Source of the DNA: Candidatus Aminicenantota bacterium
GTDB lineage: Bacteria; Acidobacteriota; Aminicenantia; Aminicenantales; Aminicenantaceae
DNA: 17,307 bases
Reading direction: 5' to 3'
NCBI GenBank assembly: GCA_030633795.1
Contig: DAOWCB010000005.1
Coordinates: 1 to 17,307, forward strand
This document shows positions 15,710 to 17,307 of this stretch, piece by piece; positions within the stretch are counted from its first letter, which is position 1, and each line of letters begins with the position of its first letter. The notes below the pieces were generated by a model that had not been told where the DNA came from, did not search any database, and saw only the letters and a list, made by a program, of their open reading frames with translations. The position numbers and the translations under genes were made by a program.

Positions 15710-15738
15710 AAATTATCAATTCGTGAGAAAAAAAGCAA
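15710..15738 (-). promoter_or_regulatory. Promoter-like block of kinase K3
   Basis: On the minus strand: TTGCTT (15733-15738), T-tract, GAATTGA, then TAATTT (15710-15715) after 17 bases. Same architecture and distance to the start codon as before K2 and the ABM gene. It lies back to back with the toxin-antitoxin promoter. Confidence 0.55.
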
Positions 15739-15783
15739 GGCAAAAGCGTTGGTCAGTAGTGAAAGCGAGGAAATCTATTAGCG

Positions 15784-15802
15784 ATATGATATTATCTCAT
15801 AT
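15784..15802. promoter_or_regulatory. Upstream operator-like palindrome of the toxin-antitoxin operon
   Basis: ATATGA (15784-15789) and TCATAT (15797-15802) form an inverted repeat with a 7-base spacer. The half-site recurs in the palindrome over the -10 box, so it is probably a second binding site for the ribbon-helix-helix antitoxin. It lies between the toxin-antitoxin and K3 promoters. Confidence 0.5.
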
Positions 15803-15804
15803 TA

Positions 15805-15833
15805 TTGACAAATATATGATAAAATCATATATT
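15805..15833 (+). promoter_or_regulatory. Promoter and main operator of the toxin-antitoxin operon
   Basis: TTGACA (15805-15810) and TATATT (15828-15833) are separated by 17 bases, a near-consensus sigma-70 promoter. AATATATGAT (15811-15820) and ATCATATATT (15824-15833) form a perfect 10-bp inverted repeat filling the spacer and -10 box. Antitoxin binding here would block RNA polymerase, the usual autoregulation of type II modules. Confidence 0.75.
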
Positions 15834-15851
15834 ATACGCTAGGAGATTAAA

Positions 15852-16079
15852 ATGGTCAGAAAAACAATCGCAATGGATGAAGACCTTGTTAAAGATTTGG
15901 ATATTTTCGCCAAGAAAGAGCATCGCGATTTTTCAGGTGCTCTCAGGTATACCCTCCGCATTGGACTTTTAGCGTTGGAAAATCCCGACCTCACAGTTCA
16001 GGAAATCAAAGACATCCTGGAAGCGATGGTCGATTATGAAATGGGAAATGTTTCTGAGTTGGATCTTAAGGACCTGTGA
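15852..16079 (+). CDS. Ribbon-helix-helix (CopG/Arc-type) antitoxin
   Basis: The 75-residue product has the ribbon-helix-helix pattern: strand MVRKTIAM (1-8), helix 1 DEDLVKDLDIFAKKEH (9-24), helix 2 FSGALRYTLRIGLLALE (27-43), then an acidic tail that would wrap the toxin. It should dimerise, bind the palindromes just upstream and repress its own operon while neutralising the downstream toxin. AGGAG lies 6 bases before the ATG. The stop codon overlaps the toxin start, the usual type II arrangement. It is on the plus strand, opposite to the surrounding kinase genes, and looks like an inserted module. Confidence 0.88.
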   Translation: MVRKTIAMDEDLVKDLDIFAKKEHRDFSGALRYTLRIGLLALENPDLTVQEIKDILEAMVDYEMGNVSELDLKDL

Positions 16080-16336
16080 TGCGGCTAGTTGAAACCTCAA
16101 AATTTAAGAGATTACGCAAGAAAATAAAAGAAAACCACGAGAAAAAGGCCTTGGGGCAAGCTGTTTCGATAATATTGGAATGTCCAGATGTGGGGAAAAG
16201 ACTCAAAGGAGAATTCAAAGAATTGCGATCATTCCGTTATGCCGCGAAAGGGCAGAGCAGGAGGCTGATATACAGAAAGGATGAAGGGACGATTGTTCTC
16301 ATGTCTTTTGGACCGAGAGAAGGGGTGTATAAATAA
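16079..16336 (+). CDS. RelE/ParE-superfamily toxin
   Basis: The 85-residue basic product matches the RelE/ParE fold: an N-terminal strand and lysine-rich helices (FKRLRKKIKENHEKKALGQAV), then the sheet with RLKGEFKELRSFRYAAKGQSRRLIYRKDEGTIVLMSFGPREGVYK, typical of the C-terminal RelE core ending in VYK. Relatives are mostly ribosome-dependent mRNases or gyrase poisons; which applies cannot be told. The ATG at 16079 shares its A with the antitoxin TGA. AAGGA lies 6 bases before it, a better spacing than for the alternative GTG at 16076. The gene ends 1 base from the stop codon of K4 on the other strand, without a terminator between. Confidence 0.88.
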   Translation: MRLVETSKFKRLRKKIKENHEKKALGQAVSIILECPDVGKRLKGEFKELRSFRYAAKGQSRRLIYRKDEGTIVLMSFGPREGVYK

Positions 16337-16337
16337 T

Positions 16338-17307
16338 TTACCTGGATGTCAGTGAGGAGAGACGGGTTTTGGCGTCTTCGACCTCTGGGAGACCAGGGTC
16401 GGCGTTCTTCCAGAGATCCAGGAATTTTTCGTAGTTCTCGATCGCTTTGCCCTTCCATCCCGTCTCCTCATAAATCTTTCCCAGCATGTAGAAACTCTTA
16501 GCGTAGACATCGCCGTAATTAAATCTGGCTGTTGTTAGCGACAATGCTCTTTCATATGTTTTCTGAGCGTTCTCTAGGTCGTCTTTCCTGTAATAAGCCA
16601 GTCCCAGGGATTCGGTAAATAACAAATTTAAGCCCGAAGTTGCTGGCAACAAGGATAATCCTTTTTTAATATACTCAGTGGCCTCGAGGTAATTCTCTTT
16701 TTCAAGTTCTATCATGCCCATTAAATAATAATAATTCCGGATCAGTTTTTTATTCGGTGCTTGTTCGGTCATCTCCTTCAGCCTCTCTGCGGTGTTCTCT
16801 GCCTCCTCGATGGATCCCATTTCAAGATAGACTAATCCCATATCATGCAAAGTAGCTCTTTGAGTGCCTATATCTTCTTCTGCGATCGCAGTTCCCCAAA
16901 CTTCCTTCAACTCTTTCAGCGCTTGACTAGGATTACCTAGCCGCAGCTCTGCAGTTGATAACCTTGAACGCCACATCATGTTCCATGTTATCTGACCGAG
17001 TTTTTCCGACAGCCTGATCAGCTCATGTATCATTTCTTTGGAATCCTGGAACTTTCCCTGGAGGAGATACAGATCATGAAGTCTTCCAATGCCCCAAGCG
17101 TGAACGAGAAGCTCTTCTCTATCTGCGAGCTTTCTGTATTCTTGTTCTGCTTTCTGCAAATCCCCCATATATAAATAAATGTCGCCTTTGCTCCTGATGT
17201 TCTGCCAGGAATCGGGGTCGAATGCGAGTGCCTTTTCCGCCTCGGCGCGAGCGAGGTCATATTTTCCCTGGTAGCGGTAAGTTAAAGCTAGACTGCGGCG
17301 GATAAAG
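16338..17307 (-). CDS. TPR C-terminal part of a fourth kinase-type protein K4 (5' end outside window)
   Basis: The frame is open from 17306 down to the TAA at 16338, so the ATG at 17166-17168 is internal and the gene runs off the right edge. About 322 residues are visible, all TPR-like helices. They align end to end with the C-terminal third of K3: KALAFDPDSW/KARALDPTHF, GDIYLYMGDLQKAEQEYRKL/GDINHAQENFFHAEAEYQKL, YGDVYAKSFYMLGKIYEETGW/YGDIYAKSYYCLAKIFEQKGW, and NADPGLPEVEDAKTRLSSL/NADPGIPELEDARTRLTSL. By analogy, zinc ribbon, kinase, membrane and TolB-like parts should lie upstream, outside the window; this is inference. The 3' end is intact and was not cut by the neighbouring toxin-antitoxin module. 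Confidence 0.88.
   Translation of the reverse strand, partial: FIRRSLALTYRYQGKYDLARAEAEKALAFDPDSWQNIRSKGDIYLYMGDLQKAEQEYRKLADREELLVHAWGIGRLHDLYLLQGKFQDSKEMIHELIRLSEKLGQITWNMMWRSRLSTAELRLGNPSQALKELKEVWGTAIAEEDIGTQRATLHDMGLVYLEMGSIEEAENTAERLKEMTEQAPNKKLIRNYYYLMGMIELEKENYLEATEYIKKGLSLLPATSGLNLLFTESLGLAYYRKDDLENAQKTYERALSLTTARFNYGDVYAKSFYMLGKIYEETGWKGKAIENYEKFLDLWKNADPGLPEVEDAKTRLSSLTSR

Noticed and set aside
15679..15738. 20-residue N-terminal extension of kinase K3 from an upstream in-frame ATG
   Set aside because: K1 and K2 both start exactly at MKCxKC, and the promoter block shared with K2 overlaps the proposed extension, so the ATG at 15678 is preferred.
17166..17168. ATG as the start of a stand-alone 276-residue TPR protein
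   Set aside because: The frame stays open and TPR-like to the window edge and aligns with K3 upstream of this ATG, so it is internal to a larger gene.
1..17307. CRISPR array, tRNA or rRNA genes
   Set aside because: No regularly spaced direct repeats and no tRNA- or rRNA-like segments were recognised on reading; this was by eye, not by a search program.

Overview
The window reads as chromosomal DNA of an uncultivated-type bacterium, with Acidobacteriota/Aminicenantota (candidate phylum OP8) the best guess. This rests on a run of large Ser/Thr protein kinases fused to zinc-ribbon, TolB-like and TPR regions, moderate GC, frequent TTG starts and GGGGACA-type intergenic repeats. The assignment is inference from gene style; there is no rRNA or other phylogenetic marker to settle it. 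Almost all genes are on the minus strand. The exceptions are a DUF1848 gene at the left end and a toxin-antitoxin pair at the right end. No gene-free stretch exceeds 300 bases; the longest is the 257-base spacer at 961-1217.

Left part (1-5000). A plus-strand DUF1848 gene and a minus-strand metallophosphoesterase gene converge on a palindrome-ended repeat element (957-1221). Its terminal inverted repeats supply the TAG stop codon of both genes. A further copy of the terminal sequence lies at 39-51, so DUF1848 is bracketed by inverted copies. Running leftward from about 3200 is a housekeeping group: rpsU (ribosomal protein S21, with a consensus promoter and a perfect Shine-Dalgarno), lipA (lipoyl synthase) and the metallophosphoesterase, the last two only 2 bases apart. 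Upstream of rpsU is a lipoprotein amidohydrolase of the YtcJ type.

Middle part (5000-9900). A class I O-methyltransferase carries an N-terminal export signal. An apparent minus-strand operon follows in transcription order: ABM-fold protein (9846), two-helix membrane protein with a bacterial PH-like domain (9504), zinc-ribbon/kinase/TolB/TPR protein K1 (8942) and DUF456 membrane protein (6394). Short REP-like GGGGACA/GGGGACGGTTCT sequences sit at several gene ends.

Right part (9900-17307). Two more complete kinases (K2 and K3) and the C-terminal part of a fourth related protein (K4, running off the window) form a paralogous array. K1 and K2 share one C-terminal type; K3 and K4 share another. 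K2, K3 and the ABM gene share a promoter-like block (TTGC-T-tract, GAATTG, TAA) at a near-constant 33-36 bases from the start codon, and K1 keeps the downstream half. Between K3 and K4 lies a plus-strand ribbon-helix-helix antitoxin/RelE-ParE toxin pair with a clear promoter overlapped by palindromic operators; its toxin gene ends 1 base from the end of K4. The kinases look catalytically intact, so the likely role is cytoplasmic phospho-signalling coupled across the membrane to TPR-mediated protein contacts. Their substrates cannot be read from the sequence.
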